From NCBI GenBank assembly GCA_024742875.1, contig JANSXP010000058.1, positions 1 to 43,853 on the forward strand: a stretch of 43,853 nucleotides of DNA, read 5' to 3'. Below are positions 6,183-14,064 of this stretch, piece by piece. The position numbers and the translations under genes were made by a program. Origin of the DNA: Planctomycetaceae bacterium (GTDB taxonomy: Bacteria; Planctomycetota; Planctomycetia; Planctomycetales; Planctomycetaceae). The notes beneath the pieces were generated by a model, which saw nothing but the letters and a program-made list of their open reading frames with translations, was not told where the DNA came from and searched no databases. Numbering within the stretch: position 1 is the stretch's first letter; the number at the start of each line of letters is the position of its first letter.

Positions 6183-7694
6183 ATGAAAATTACAGTGGAC
6201 CAGATTGATCGGCTTTTGCCTCAGGCACAGCTGAAGGGCCAGTGGCCGGCTCGCGTGAGTCACATCACGGCCGACAGTCGTCAGGTGCAAAGCGGCAGCG
6301 TCTTTGCGGCTGTCAGCGGATCCCGGCACGACGGGCATCTGTTTGCCGCTGACGCCGTGCGAGCAGGCGCAACAGCACTCGTTGTGGAGCGGCACCTGCC
6401 GGAATTGGATGTGCCGCAGGCCGTTGTCTCCAGTTCTGCTCAGGCGTTTGCTGTGCTGGTGACCGCCAGTCGACTCGGGACAACGCTGCCCACACTGGCG
6501 GGCGTCACTGGAACGAATGGAAAAACAACAACCACCTGGATGCTGCAGTCCATCCTCAAGGCGGCTGCCCTCACCTGCGGCCGCATGGGGACTGTCGACT
6601 GCGATGATGGGCAGCAGGCTGTGCCGACGGCACTCACCACACCTTCCGCTGATCAACTCGCCGACTGGCTGCAGCGGTTGCAGTCCGGCGGAGGGACCCA
6701 CGCCGTTTTGGAGGTCAGCAGTCACGCGCTGCATCAGCATCGCTGTGACGGACTGCATTTTGCCGCCGGCGCGATCACCAACATCACCCGAGATCATCTT
6801 GATTACCATGAAACGACAGACGCCTACCACAGCGCAAAGGCCCAGCTGGCGGATCTGATGTATCCAGATGCCCCGCTGCTGATCAATGCTGACGACGCTG
6901 GCTGTCGCCGTATTGAACAGAATGTCCGCTCGCGGTGCCGCGTGCTGACGTACGGACTGGACTCTGAAGAAGTCGAGCTGCGAGGACGCCTGCTGGAGAG
7001 CGGCCATCGCCGGCAGCGGGTGCACTTTTCGCTTGCTCAGGGAGACGCTGAGGTCAACCTGCGGTTGATTGGTCGTCACAACGCTTCCAACGCGCTGGCG
7101 GCAGCCGGCATGGCCGAACAGCTGGGAATGCCACTGGCACACATCGTCTCCGGCCTGGAATCCCTGAGGATTGTTCCCGGACGGCTGGAGCGAGTGGACG
7201 CTGGTCAGCCTTTTCAGGTCTTCATTGACTACGCGCACACGCCCGATGCCCTGCAACAGGCGGTCGGGGCCGTCCGCAGTTGTGCGCCGGGGCGAATCAT
7301 TTGTGTGTTTGGTGCCGGTGGGGAGCGAGATCGCCCCAAAAGGCCGCTGATGGGAGCAGCCACCGCACAGGCCGATCTGCGAATCGTGACCAGCGATAAC
7401 CCTCGCAGTGAGTGTCCTCAGCAGATTATTCGTGAGATTGCCGCCGGCTTCACGGCCGAGCAGCCCTACCACCCCGTCGTTGATCGGCAGGCCGCCATTC
7501 GACAGGCTCTGGAATGTGCTCAACCGGGCGACGCCGTGCTGATCGCCGGAAAAGGGCACGAAACCACACAGGAAATCGGCGATCAGTCACTCACCTTCGA
7601 TGACCGTGCGGTCGCCCGAGACATTCTTCGTGATCTCAACTCCCAGTCCGCGTCCGATCTTCATCCTGTCTTCACACTGCCCCGCTCAGCGTGA
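6183..7694 (+). CDS. murE: UDP-N-acetylmuramoyl-tripeptide synthetase MurE
   Basis: MurE adds the third residue, usually meso-diaminopimelate, to UDP-MurNAc-L-Ala-D-Glu in the cytoplasm. From ATG 6183 (MKITVDQIDRLLP) the protein has 503 residues, normal for the family. Visible are the substrate domain (SHITADSRQVQSGSVFAA), the ATP loop GVTGTNGKTTTT near residues 114-125, the Mur ligase motif VLEVSSHALHQHR, NITRDHLDYHE, and DNPRSE near residue 404, the motif that selects meso-DAP. It forms a pair with murF, 286 bp downstream. Three earlier in-frame ATGs exist; 6183 is chosen for family length. Presence of murE supports a peptidoglycan-making planctomycete. Confidence 0.95.
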   Translation: MKITVDQIDRLLPQAQLKGQWPARVSHITADSRQVQSGSVFAAVSGSRHDGHLFAADAVRAGATALVVERHLPELDVPQAVVSSSAQAFAVLVTASRLGTTLPTLAGVTGTNGKTTTTWMLQSILKAAALTCGRMGTVDCDDGQQAVPTALTTPSADQLADWLQRLQSGGGTHAVLEVSSHALHQHRCDGLHFAAGAITNITRDHLDYHETTDAYHSAKAQLADLMYPDAPLLINADDAGCRRIEQNVRSRCRVLTYGLDSEEVELRGRLLESGHRRQRVHFSLAQGDAEVNLRLIGRHNASNALAAAGMAEQLGMPLAHIVSGLESLRIVPGRLERVDAGQPFQVFIDYAHTPDALQQAVGAVRSCAPGRIICVFGAGGERDRPKRPLMGAATAQADLRIVTSDNPRSECPQQIIREIAAGFTAEQPYHPVVDRQAAIRQALECAQPGDAVLIAGKGHETTQEIGDQSLTFDDRAVARDILRDLNSQSASDLHPVFTLPRSA

Positions 7695-7980
7695 TATAAC
7701 TGTGGAGGTCAATTGACCGGCCAGGACCATCTGGCGAGAGCGGTTTCAAAACGGTGCCAGGAAGGCCCGTTGAGGTGGCAACAGGCAGGGATGCGAAACC
7801 ATGACGATTATGACGCCTCGAAAGGCGGTCGTCTCCACAATCGGTCCGGTTGGATTCAATGAGCCATTCGATGAGCGTCGATCTTCCGTCTGGAATGATC
7901 GCGACGGCTCTCGGCCCCACCCTGCTTTGCTTTCGTTTCCCCTCCGCCGACAGCCTGCGATCGATGAAAATCGAACGCCT

Positions 7981-9375
7981 ATGCCGTCTGTTACGCTTTC
8001 GCAGTTTCTCGCTCTTACCAATGGTCAGCTCCTCGGTGATGCGGATCTTTCCGCCACCATAGCCGGATGCAGCATCGACAGTCGCACCGTCCAGCCGGGA
8101 GAGGCCTTCTTTGCCCTGCCAGGAAGCAGTGATCACGGCATTCACTTTGCCGACGATGCCGCAAAAAACGGTGCGGTGTGTGCCGTGGTGGATCGCAGCG
8201 TCGGCGTTGCGACGGAATGCCCGCAGGTCATCGTAGACGATGCCGAATATGCGCTGGCTCAGCTCGCGCACCACCATCGCAGTCAGCTGGACACACTGGT
8301 GATTGGCATCACGGGAAGTGTGGGCAAAACAACCACACGTCGGCTGATTCACGCCGTGCTCTCGGCGGCCGGCTCGGGCCAGCAAAGCCCACGCAACTAC
8401 AACAACACGCTGGGTGTGCCGCTGAGTTTGCTGCAGCTCACACAGGACGATGAGTTTGCCGCCATTGAAGTCGCCACGTCCCAGCCCGGCGAGATTGCCT
8501 ACCTGGCCTCCGTTGCCCGTCCCGAAATGGGCGTGCTCACGCGGATTGCTCCCGCCCATCTGGATGGCCTGGCCTCTCTGGAAGACATTCGACAGGAGAA
8601 AACGGAACTACTGCGGGCTTTGCCGGCGGACGGCGTGGGGTTTGTGAACATTGACGACCCGCTGCTGCGTAGTGTTGCCAGTGAACTTTCCTGCCGCGTC
8701 GTGACCTTTGGCGAAGACCCACTGGCGGACGTTCGTGCGTCCGAAGTTGCCTGCGAGAACGATCGCCTGAGTGTGGCCGTCAACGGCGTTACTTATGACG
8801 TGTCCGTATTCGGTCGGCACCACGTGACCAATGTCCTGGCCGCTATTGCCGTGGGACTGGAAGTGGGACTGTCGCCGGAAGCCATCCAGGCCGGACTGGC
8901 ACAGTTTCAGTCGCAGGCAGGTCGCTGCAACTGGGAGACTGTGGGACCGTGGACGGTCATTGATGATGCCTACAACGCGAGCCCCGTTAGTGTGACGGCG
9001 CTTGCTCAGTCGCTGCAGGGGGCTCGCTCAAACGGACGCCGGATTATGGTCCTGGGCGATATGCTGGGCCTGGGCGATCAGTCACTGGACCTGCACTATG
9101 CGGTGGGCGGCGCTTTGGCGGCCTGCTCTGTCGATCACATCCTGACATGCGGGCAGTTCAGCGACAGCCTGGTCGAGGGGTTTCGAAGTGCGGGCGGACA
9201 CATCAGCCGCATTTCCCGATTCAACGATCTGGACACGCTCAACAGCCTGCTGTCCATCATGGCCGCACCGGGCGACCTGATTGCCGTTAAAGGATCACGC
9301 AGCACGCGGATGGAACGTGTCGTGCAATACCTGCGGCAATCGGCCGCCGACGCTCCACTGCGTCGCGCCGCCTAA
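7981..9375 (+). CDS. murF: UDP-N-acetylmuramoyl-tripeptide--D-alanyl-D-alanine ligase MurF
   Basis: MurF attaches D-Ala-D-Ala to the UDP-MurNAc-tripeptide, the last cytoplasmic step of the precursor. ATG 7981 (MPSVTLSQFLALTNGQLL) gives 464 residues, typical for MurF; the 60 codons upstream look non-coding. Motifs are the N-terminal GCSIDSRTVQPGEAFFAL, the P-loop GITGSVGKTTTR near residues 107-118, NYNNTLGVPLSLL, the central AIEVATSQPGEIAYL, and the C-terminal IDDAYNASPVS and VLGDMLGLG. It follows murE in the same orientation and probably shares its transcript, although the 286-bp gap may hold a second promoter. A hairpin with a T-rich tail follows at 9448. Confidence 0.95.
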   Translation: MPSVTLSQFLALTNGQLLGDADLSATIAGCSIDSRTVQPGEAFFALPGSSDHGIHFADDAAKNGAVCAVVDRSVGVATECPQVIVDDAEYALAQLAHHHRSQLDTLVIGITGSVGKTTTRRLIHAVLSAAGSGQQSPRNYNNTLGVPLSLLQLTQDDEFAAIEVATSQPGEIAYLASVARPEMGVLTRIAPAHLDGLASLEDIRQEKTELLRALPADGVGFVNIDDPLLRSVASELSCRVVTFGEDPLADVRASEVACENDRLSVAVNGVTYDVSVFGRHHVTNVLAAIAVGLEVGLSPEAIQAGLAQFQSQAGRCNWETVGPWTVIDDAYNASPVSVTALAQSLQGARSNGRRIMVLGDMLGLGDQSLDLHYAVGGALAACSVDHILTCGQFSDSLVEGFRSAGGHISRISRFNDLDTLNSLLSIMAAPGDLIAVKGSRSTRMERVVQYLRQSAADAPLRRAA

Positions 9376-9447
9376 GCGTAGATCGCCAGAGTCGAGGGCA
9401 GAAACCGGTGCGTTGTTGGATGCGTCATCCAGTCCCAAACAGAACAA

Positions 9448-9480
9448 GGGACGCCGCAGTGCAGCGTCCCTCGTCGTTTG
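9448..9480 (+). terminator. Probable rho-independent terminator after murF
   Basis: Arms GGGACGC (9448-9454) and GCGTCCC (9464-9470) pair around a 9-base loop and are followed by a T-rich but interrupted tail (TCGTCGTTTG). It lies 72 bp after the murF stop and before the convergent SPFH gene. Confidence 0.6.
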
Positions 9481-9565
9481 TTCGTTTCTTCGCCTGATCG
9501 TGCCGTGCAGTCAGCCGCTGTCCGTTCAGCCGCCGCATTTTGGCTGGCCGAACGCGGCACGACTT

Positions 9566-10681
9566 CTATCCGGCCGGCGGCGGTGGAGGGGGCGGTGGGC
9601 TGCCAGCGAACAGCTGAGCCAGTTGCGGGACCTGCCCTGCGGGCGTCCAGCCGTTCATGCCGTTGCACCACACCAGCGACGTGGGCTTGAGTTCTCCGGA
9701 GGCGACACCGGATGACAGCTGCTGTGGAGAGAACGGACCCGTGGTCTGCCCGTTGACCGCCACATGCCAGGCGGCGGGAGGCGGTGGAGGAGGCGCCATG
9801 CCGGGGGCTGGCGCACCGCCCATCATGCCGGGCTGCATCATGCGGCCTGCCATGGCAAAGCCCAGTCCCAGTCCCATGCCGTCGGCCGCGCCACCGCCGG
9901 ACGGATTTTCGGCCGCCGCTTCCATCGCATTACCCATCTGGTACTGCTGGAACTTGTTCATGTCGCCAATCACGCCGATGCTCGTGCGGGTGTCGAGGGC
10001 CTTCTCAACGGCTTCCGGCAGCGAGATGTTCACAATGAACAGCTGTGGAATTTCCAGCCCGTATTCGTCGTCGATGCGTTCCTGTACGGACACGCGCAGC
10101 TGCTCTCCAAATTCCTGATACTTGCTGGCCAGATCCAGAGCTGCCACATTGGATGAGCCGATGACATCGGCAAACGTGCTGATGATGATCGACCGCAGCA
10201 GTTCGGTGACTTCTTCCGCATCCACCACCTTGTCAGTGCCGACCAGTTCTTCCAGCAGCGCTCGTGGTTCAACCGCTTTCACTGCGTAAGAACCAAACGC
10301 CCGAATGCGGATGGGCCCGAATTCCGGATCCCGCAGCATGATGGGGTTGGGCGTCCCCCATTTCAGATCGGTAATCTGCTTGGTGCTGACGAAGTAGACT
10401 TCCGCCTTGAAGGGGCTGTTGAAGCCGTACTTCCAGCCCGCGATGGTGCTCAGCAGAGGCAGGTTGTCCGTTTTGAGTTCGTAATGACCGGGCTCAAAGA
10501 TGTCCGCCACCTGACCACGATGGACGAAGACGGCCGTCTGCCCGGGACGCACAATCAGCTGCGCACCGTTCTTGATTTCATTTTGGTATCTGGGAAATCG
10601 CCAGACGAGCGTGTGACGGGAATCGTCAACCCACTCGATAATGTCAATCAGTTCGTTACGAAGCTTTTCGAACAACCCCAT
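9566..10681 (-). CDS. SPFH-domain protein with C-terminal GYF_2 (DUF4339) domain
   Basis: The protein has 371 residues from ATG 10681 (MGLFEKLRNELIDIIEW). Residues about 20-240 resemble the SPFH family related to virion core protein/YdjI (IVRPGQTAVFVHRGQVADIFEPGHYEL, then AFGSYAVKAVEP and IGVIGDMNKFQQYQ). A Gly/Met/Pro-rich linker follows, then a GYF_2-type module (WHVAVNGQTTGPFSPQQL, WCNGMNGWTPAGQVPQL, about residues 302-355), and a C-terminal run of about eight prolines. No transmembrane helix is evident. SPFH proteins scaffold membrane microdomains or multimeric assemblies, and GYF_2 modules bind peptides, so an assembly or adaptor role is inferred. It is convergent with murF and stands alone. 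Confidence 0.85.
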   Translation of the reverse strand: MGLFEKLRNELIDIIEWVDDSRHTLVWRFPRYQNEIKNGAQLIVRPGQTAVFVHRGQVADIFEPGHYELKTDNLPLLSTIAGWKYGFNSPFKAEVYFVSTKQITDLKWGTPNPIMLRDPEFGPIRIRAFGSYAVKAVEPRALLEELVGTDKVVDAEEVTELLRSIIISTFADVIGSSNVAALDLASKYQEFGEQLRVSVQERIDDEYGLEIPQLFIVNISLPEAVEKALDTRTSIGVIGDMNKFQQYQMGNAMEAAAENPSGGGAADGMGLGLGFAMAGRMMQPGMMGGAPAPGMAPPPPPPAAWHVAVNGQTTGPFSPQQLSSGVASGELKPTSLVWCNGMNGWTPAGQVPQLAQLFAGSPPPPPPPPAG

Positions 10682-11016
10682 TTCAGGTTCTCCAGGTGAG
10701 CAAATGGATTCCGGCCAGTGGCCCGGGACCGGTGAACGCTCAGAGTGTAACCCAAGCGGCCGGCGGTGCCAGTCTGCCCCGCGACGCAGACGTTTGCCGT
10801 CTCGCACCAGTCCGAACAGAGCCACGCCATCTGACAGAACGGTCATTCAGCGACAGCGGATCAGAATTCCCGGCAAAACACGGGCGGAATCAGCCAAATT
10901 TTGCATCGACCTGGCGGCACGGCATCCGCTCCGGGTGCGCGGCTGGCGTTAGCAACGTCGCCGCACAACGCTAAGATAGCTGGCAGCAAGTTTTTGCTTC
11001 CATGAGGAGTCTGTCC
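10682..11016. other. Divergent intergenic region, SPFH gene / sulfatase gene
   Basis: No gene is supported. It must hold the promoters of the two divergent units, but I see no convincing -35/-10 pair. A Shine-Dalgarno GAGGAG at 11004-11009 serves the sulfatase start at 11017. Confidence 0.4.
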
Positions 11017-12747
11017 ATGCGTCGCCGTCTGTCTGTCTTCTTCCTGTGCGGTCTGGTGGCCTGCCCGGCTGCTCCCGCCGGAGAAGAACCACAGCGCCCC
11101 AACATCCTGTTTATCGCGATGGATGACCTCAACGACTGGATTGGATGTCTGGGCGGCCATCCGCAGACCATCACCCCCCATCTGGATCGGCTCGCCGCCA
11201 GTGGCGTGCTGTTTACCAATGCCCACTGCCCAGCGCCAGCCTGCAATCCGTCGCGCTCGGCCATCTTCACGGGGCGTTCTCCGCATAAGTCGGGCCTGTA
11301 CGATAACCGACAGCAAATGCGTGAAGTCATGCCTCAGGAGCGTCTGCTGCCCGCTGCATTGCGGGAGCACGGCTATTTTGCGGCCGGGAGCGGCAAGATG
11401 CTCCACTACTTTATTGATGCCGCTTCGTGGGACACTTACTTCCCGGAAGCAGAATCAGAGAATCCATTTCCCAAGACTCACTATCCCAAACCGCGCCCAG
11501 TGAGCCTGCCGGTGGGTGGGCCGTGGCAGTATGTGGAAACGGACTGGGCGGCACTGGATGTGACCGACGAACAGTACGGTGGCGACTGGGCCGTGTCCCG
11601 GTGGATCGGCGAACAACTGCAGATCGACCATGACGCGCCGTTTTTTCTGGCGTGTGGCCTGTATCGACCTCACGAGCCGTGGTTTGTGCCCAAAGCCTAC
11701 TTTGAGCCGTTCCCGCTGGAAGACATCCAGCTGCCCCCCGGTTATCTGGAAGGCGACCTGGACGACGTGCCATCGACCGGGCAAAAAATGGCGCGAAACC
11801 GATACTTCGCCCACATTCAAAAATCCAAACAGTGGAAACAGGGCATTCAGGGCTATCTGGCATCCATCCATTTTGCCGACGCGATGCTGGGACGAGTGTT
11901 CGATGCCCTGCAGCGCAGTCCTCATCGAGACACGACCATCGTCGTGCTTTGGTCAGACCACGGCTGGCAGCTGGGCGAAAAGGAACACTGGCAAAAATAC
12001 ACGCCCTGGCGGGCCGTCACTCGCGTCCCCCTCATGATGCGCGTGCCCGCTGGTCTTTCGACCAGTCTGCCGGATGGCACGCTGGCGGGCAGCGTGTGTG
12101 ATCAGCCCGTCAATTTGCTGAGCCTGTTTCCCACGCTGCTGCAGTTGTGCGACCTGCCTGCGGACGAACGGCATGATGGCCCCAGCCTGGTGCCGTTGCT
12201 GGAGTCGCCTCAGCGTGCCGACTGGCCCCATGTGTCTGTGACCCACCTGGCCACACCCGGAGCCTACGCCATCAGTGGCCGCACCCATCGCTACATCCAC
12301 TACGCCAACGGCCAGCAGGAGCTGTATGACATTCGGCAGGACCCCTGGGAATGGACAAATCTGGTGGCCAGCGACGAGCACGCCCAGGTGCTGGCTTCGT
12401 TCCGTGAGCGTTCCCCGCAAACGTTTGCCGCAAAAAAGGAGCCATCCGTCGATTCTCTCACACGGCTGAAATGGGAGCCCTTCACGGGCGACGCTGTCCC
12501 CGCTTCGCGTCCCGACGGCAATCCCTTCGGTGTGTATTTTGAAAATCCTCGTGAAGAGCCGCTGGAGCTGTTTTGGATGGATCGCCAGGGAAAGCCAAAA
12601 TCGTACGGGCAGATCGCCCCCGGCAAACGAACGCGGCAGCAGACGCGGCCCGGTGCCGTGTGGATGATTCAGCGTCCTCTCACCGACCAGCCACTGGGAT
12701 ACTTTCGCGTCGGCGACCGCACGGCACTGGCCGTCATCGCCGACTGA
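11017..12747 (+). CDS. Secreted sulfatase with C-terminal VHL-beta-like domain
   Basis: The start is ATG 11017 because GAGGAG lies 7 bp upstream; an ATG at 11002 precedes that site. The N-terminus MRRRLSVFFLCGLVACPAAPA is a signal peptide. The mature part shows the sulfatase fold: NILFIAMDDLNDW (metal ligands), CNPSR at about residues 77-81 (the Cys converted to formylglycine), TGRSPHKSGL, and WSDHGWQLGEKEHW. Overall it resembles iduronate-2-sulfatase-like planctomycete sulfatases. The last about 75 residues (VYFENPREEPLELFWMD, GKPKSYGQIAPG, AVWMIQ) closely follow the VHL beta-domain pattern. It is followed after 54 bp by an N-acetylneuraminate-lyase-like gene. Role: probably release of sulfate from extracellular sulfated glycans; the substrate is unknown. 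Confidence 0.93.
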   Translation: MRRRLSVFFLCGLVACPAAPAGEEPQRPNILFIAMDDLNDWIGCLGGHPQTITPHLDRLAASGVLFTNAHCPAPACNPSRSAIFTGRSPHKSGLYDNRQQMREVMPQERLLPAALREHGYFAAGSGKMLHYFIDAASWDTYFPEAESENPFPKTHYPKPRPVSLPVGGPWQYVETDWAALDVTDEQYGGDWAVSRWIGEQLQIDHDAPFFLACGLYRPHEPWFVPKAYFEPFPLEDIQLPPGYLEGDLDDVPSTGQKMARNRYFAHIQKSKQWKQGIQGYLASIHFADAMLGRVFDALQRSPHRDTTIVVLWSDHGWQLGEKEHWQKYTPWRAVTRVPLMMRVPAGLSTSLPDGTLAGSVCDQPVNLLSLFPTLLQLCDLPADERHDGPSLVPLLESPQRADWPHVSVTHLATPGAYAISGRTHRYIHYANGQQELYDIRQDPWEWTNLVASDEHAQVLASFRERSPQTFAAKKEPSVDSLTRLKWEPFTGDAVPASRPDGNPFGVYFENPREEPLELFWMDRQGKPKSYGQIAPGKRTRQQTRPGAVWMIQRPLTDQPLGYFRVGDRTALAVIAD

Positions 12748-12801
12748 CGACGCGTTCGCGGTCGCCTCCTCACCACACTTCTTCTGACAGGACCCCCAGC
12801 A

Positions 12802-13707
12802 TTGGCAGACAAACTTCAGGGACTGATTGCCGCCACCTACACCCCGCTGCACGCCGATGGCACCGTAAATGTGAGCCTCATTCCGCAGGTCGTTGAACGA
12901 CTGCTGTCGCAGAACATCCGCGGGCTGTACGTCTGCGGCAGCACGGGCGAAGGCATGTCGCTGTCCAGTGAGGAACGGCGGGGCGTCACACAGGCTTATG
13001 TTGAGGCGACTGCCGGCCGGGTACCCGTGATTGTCCAGGTAGGACACAACAGCATCGCTGAAGCCTGCGCTCTGGCGACGCACGCCTGCAAGGTGGGTGC
13101 CGACATCATCTCGGCGACCTGCCCGTCGTATTTCAAAGTGACGACGGAAACCGGGCTGATCGACTGCATGCAGCAGATCGCCGCCGCCGCGCCCCAGCGA
13201 CCGTTTTACTACTATCACATTCCCATGCTCACCGGCTCGCAGCTGGACATGGTAACGTTTCTGCGGCGGGGCGCTGAGCGCATGCCCAACCTTGCGGGCC
13301 TCAAGTACACGTCCTCCACACTGCACGAATTCCAGGAGTGCCTGCAGCTTGATGACGGCCGTTTTGACGTCGTCTGGGGCCTGGACGAAATGCTGCTGGG
13401 CGCTCTGGCCACCGGCACGTGTGCGGCCATTGGCAGCACCTATAACATCGCCGCGCCGCTGTATGCGAAACTCTGGCAGGCGTTCGATCGCGGTGATCTG
13501 ACGACTGCCCGTCGCCTGCAGGCAGACTCCATTCGGTTTATCCGTACGCTCAACGGCTACCCGTTTCACTCAGCCATGAAAGCCGTGCTGCAAATGCAGG
13601 GGCTGCCGATGGGCGACTGCCGTTTACCTCAGGGAAAGCTCTCACAGGACGATGTGAACACACTGCAACAGCAATTGTCTGACATAGGCTTCTTTGACGA
13701 GGTTTGA
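12802..13707 (+). CDS. N-acetylneuraminate lyase-like aldolase (DHDPS superfamily)
   Basis: The protein has 301 residues with a TTG start at 12802 preceded by a weak CAGGA; no ATG is available in frame upstream. DHDPS-family features are GLIAATYTPLHADGTV, the carboxylate-binding GSTGEGMSLS, FYYYHIPMLTG with the family Tyr, and the Schiff-base Lys in AGLKYTSST. The YYYHIP and LKYTSS segments resemble N-acetylneuraminate lyase more than dihydrodipicolinate synthase. It would cleave sialic acid, or a related 2-keto-3-deoxy sugar acid, to pyruvate plus an aldehyde. It lies 54 bp behind the sulfatase and is probably co-transcribed, suggesting sulfated, acidic-sugar-containing glycans as substrate. 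Confidence 0.88.
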   Translation: MADKLQGLIAATYTPLHADGTVNVSLIPQVVERLLSQNIRGLYVCGSTGEGMSLSSEERRGVTQAYVEATAGRVPVIVQVGHNSIAEACALATHACKVGADIISATCPSYFKVTTETGLIDCMQQIAAAAPQRPFYYYHIPMLTGSQLDMVTFLRRGAERMPNLAGLKYTSSTLHEFQECLQLDDGRFDVVWGLDEMLLGALATGTCAAIGSTYNIAAPLYAKLWQAFDRGDLTTARRLQADSIRFIRTLNGYPFHSAMKAVLQMQGLPMGDCRLPQGKLSQDDVNTLQQQLSDIGFFDEV

Positions 13708-13770
13708 CCGTCACAGGGGAATGTCGCGTCGCACTTCCGCCAAACCGCCGTGTTGGCAAACCGGCGCATG

Positions 13771-13798
13771 AAAAAAGGCACGGTCGAAACCGTGCCTT
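13771..13798 (-). terminator. Rho-independent terminator of tRNA-Leu
   Basis: On the minus strand a perfect 10-bp stem (AAGGCACGGT / ACCGTGCCTT, 13775-13798) with a 4-base loop is followed by a T run (13776-13771). It begins 2 nt after the tRNA discriminator base. Confidence 0.92.
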
Positions 13799-13799
13799 A

Positions 13800-13883
13800 T
13801 GCTCTGGAGAGGATTTGAACCTCCACGGGCTTGCGCCCACATGCCCCTCAAGCATGCGTGTCTACCAATTCCACCACCAGAGC
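13800..13883 (-). tRNA. tRNA-Leu (anticodon GAG)
   Basis: The 84-nt cloverleaf has acceptor stem GCTCTGG/CCAGAGC with discriminator A. The D-arm is of class II type (GTGGAATTGGTAGACAC). The anticodon stem CATGC/GCATG has loop TTGAGGG, giving anticodon GAG. A variable arm GTGGGCGCAAGCCC and a T-arm GGAGGTTCAAATCCTCT follow. The long variable arm and D-arm identify leucine. The 3' CCA is not encoded; TAAGG follows directly and the terminator begins at once. Confidence 0.96.
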
Positions 13884-14064
13884 GGAGGTCTGCCGGGCGG
13901 GTACGTGTCAGACAAACGTTTGTCAGACAGCCCCCTGACCCAAAGCAGGTCGGAAGGTTACCGGTGTCGTCTGTTTTCTTCAAGCAAATTGCGTGTTTGA
14001 CTGCAGCACAGGGCCGTTTTGCCAAAGTTTGCCGAGGTTTGGCCGCATTACCCGGATGGACGGC

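Noticed and set aside
6156-7559. A 467-codon open frame antisense to murE
   Set aside because: Shadow frame of a GC-rich gene; composition unlike a protein, and murE has all family motifs.
7801-7980. N-terminal extension of MurF from ATG 7801
   Set aside because: The 60 extra residues show no Mur ligase similarity and the protein from 7981 has the usual family length.
11953-13569. A 538-codon open frame antisense to the sulfatase and aldolase genes
   Set aside because: Spans two well-supported genes on the other strand and shows no domain.
13800-13883. tRNA as an integration site for a genomic island
   Set aside because: No integrase gene next to the tRNA and no visible direct repeat of its 3' end in the window.
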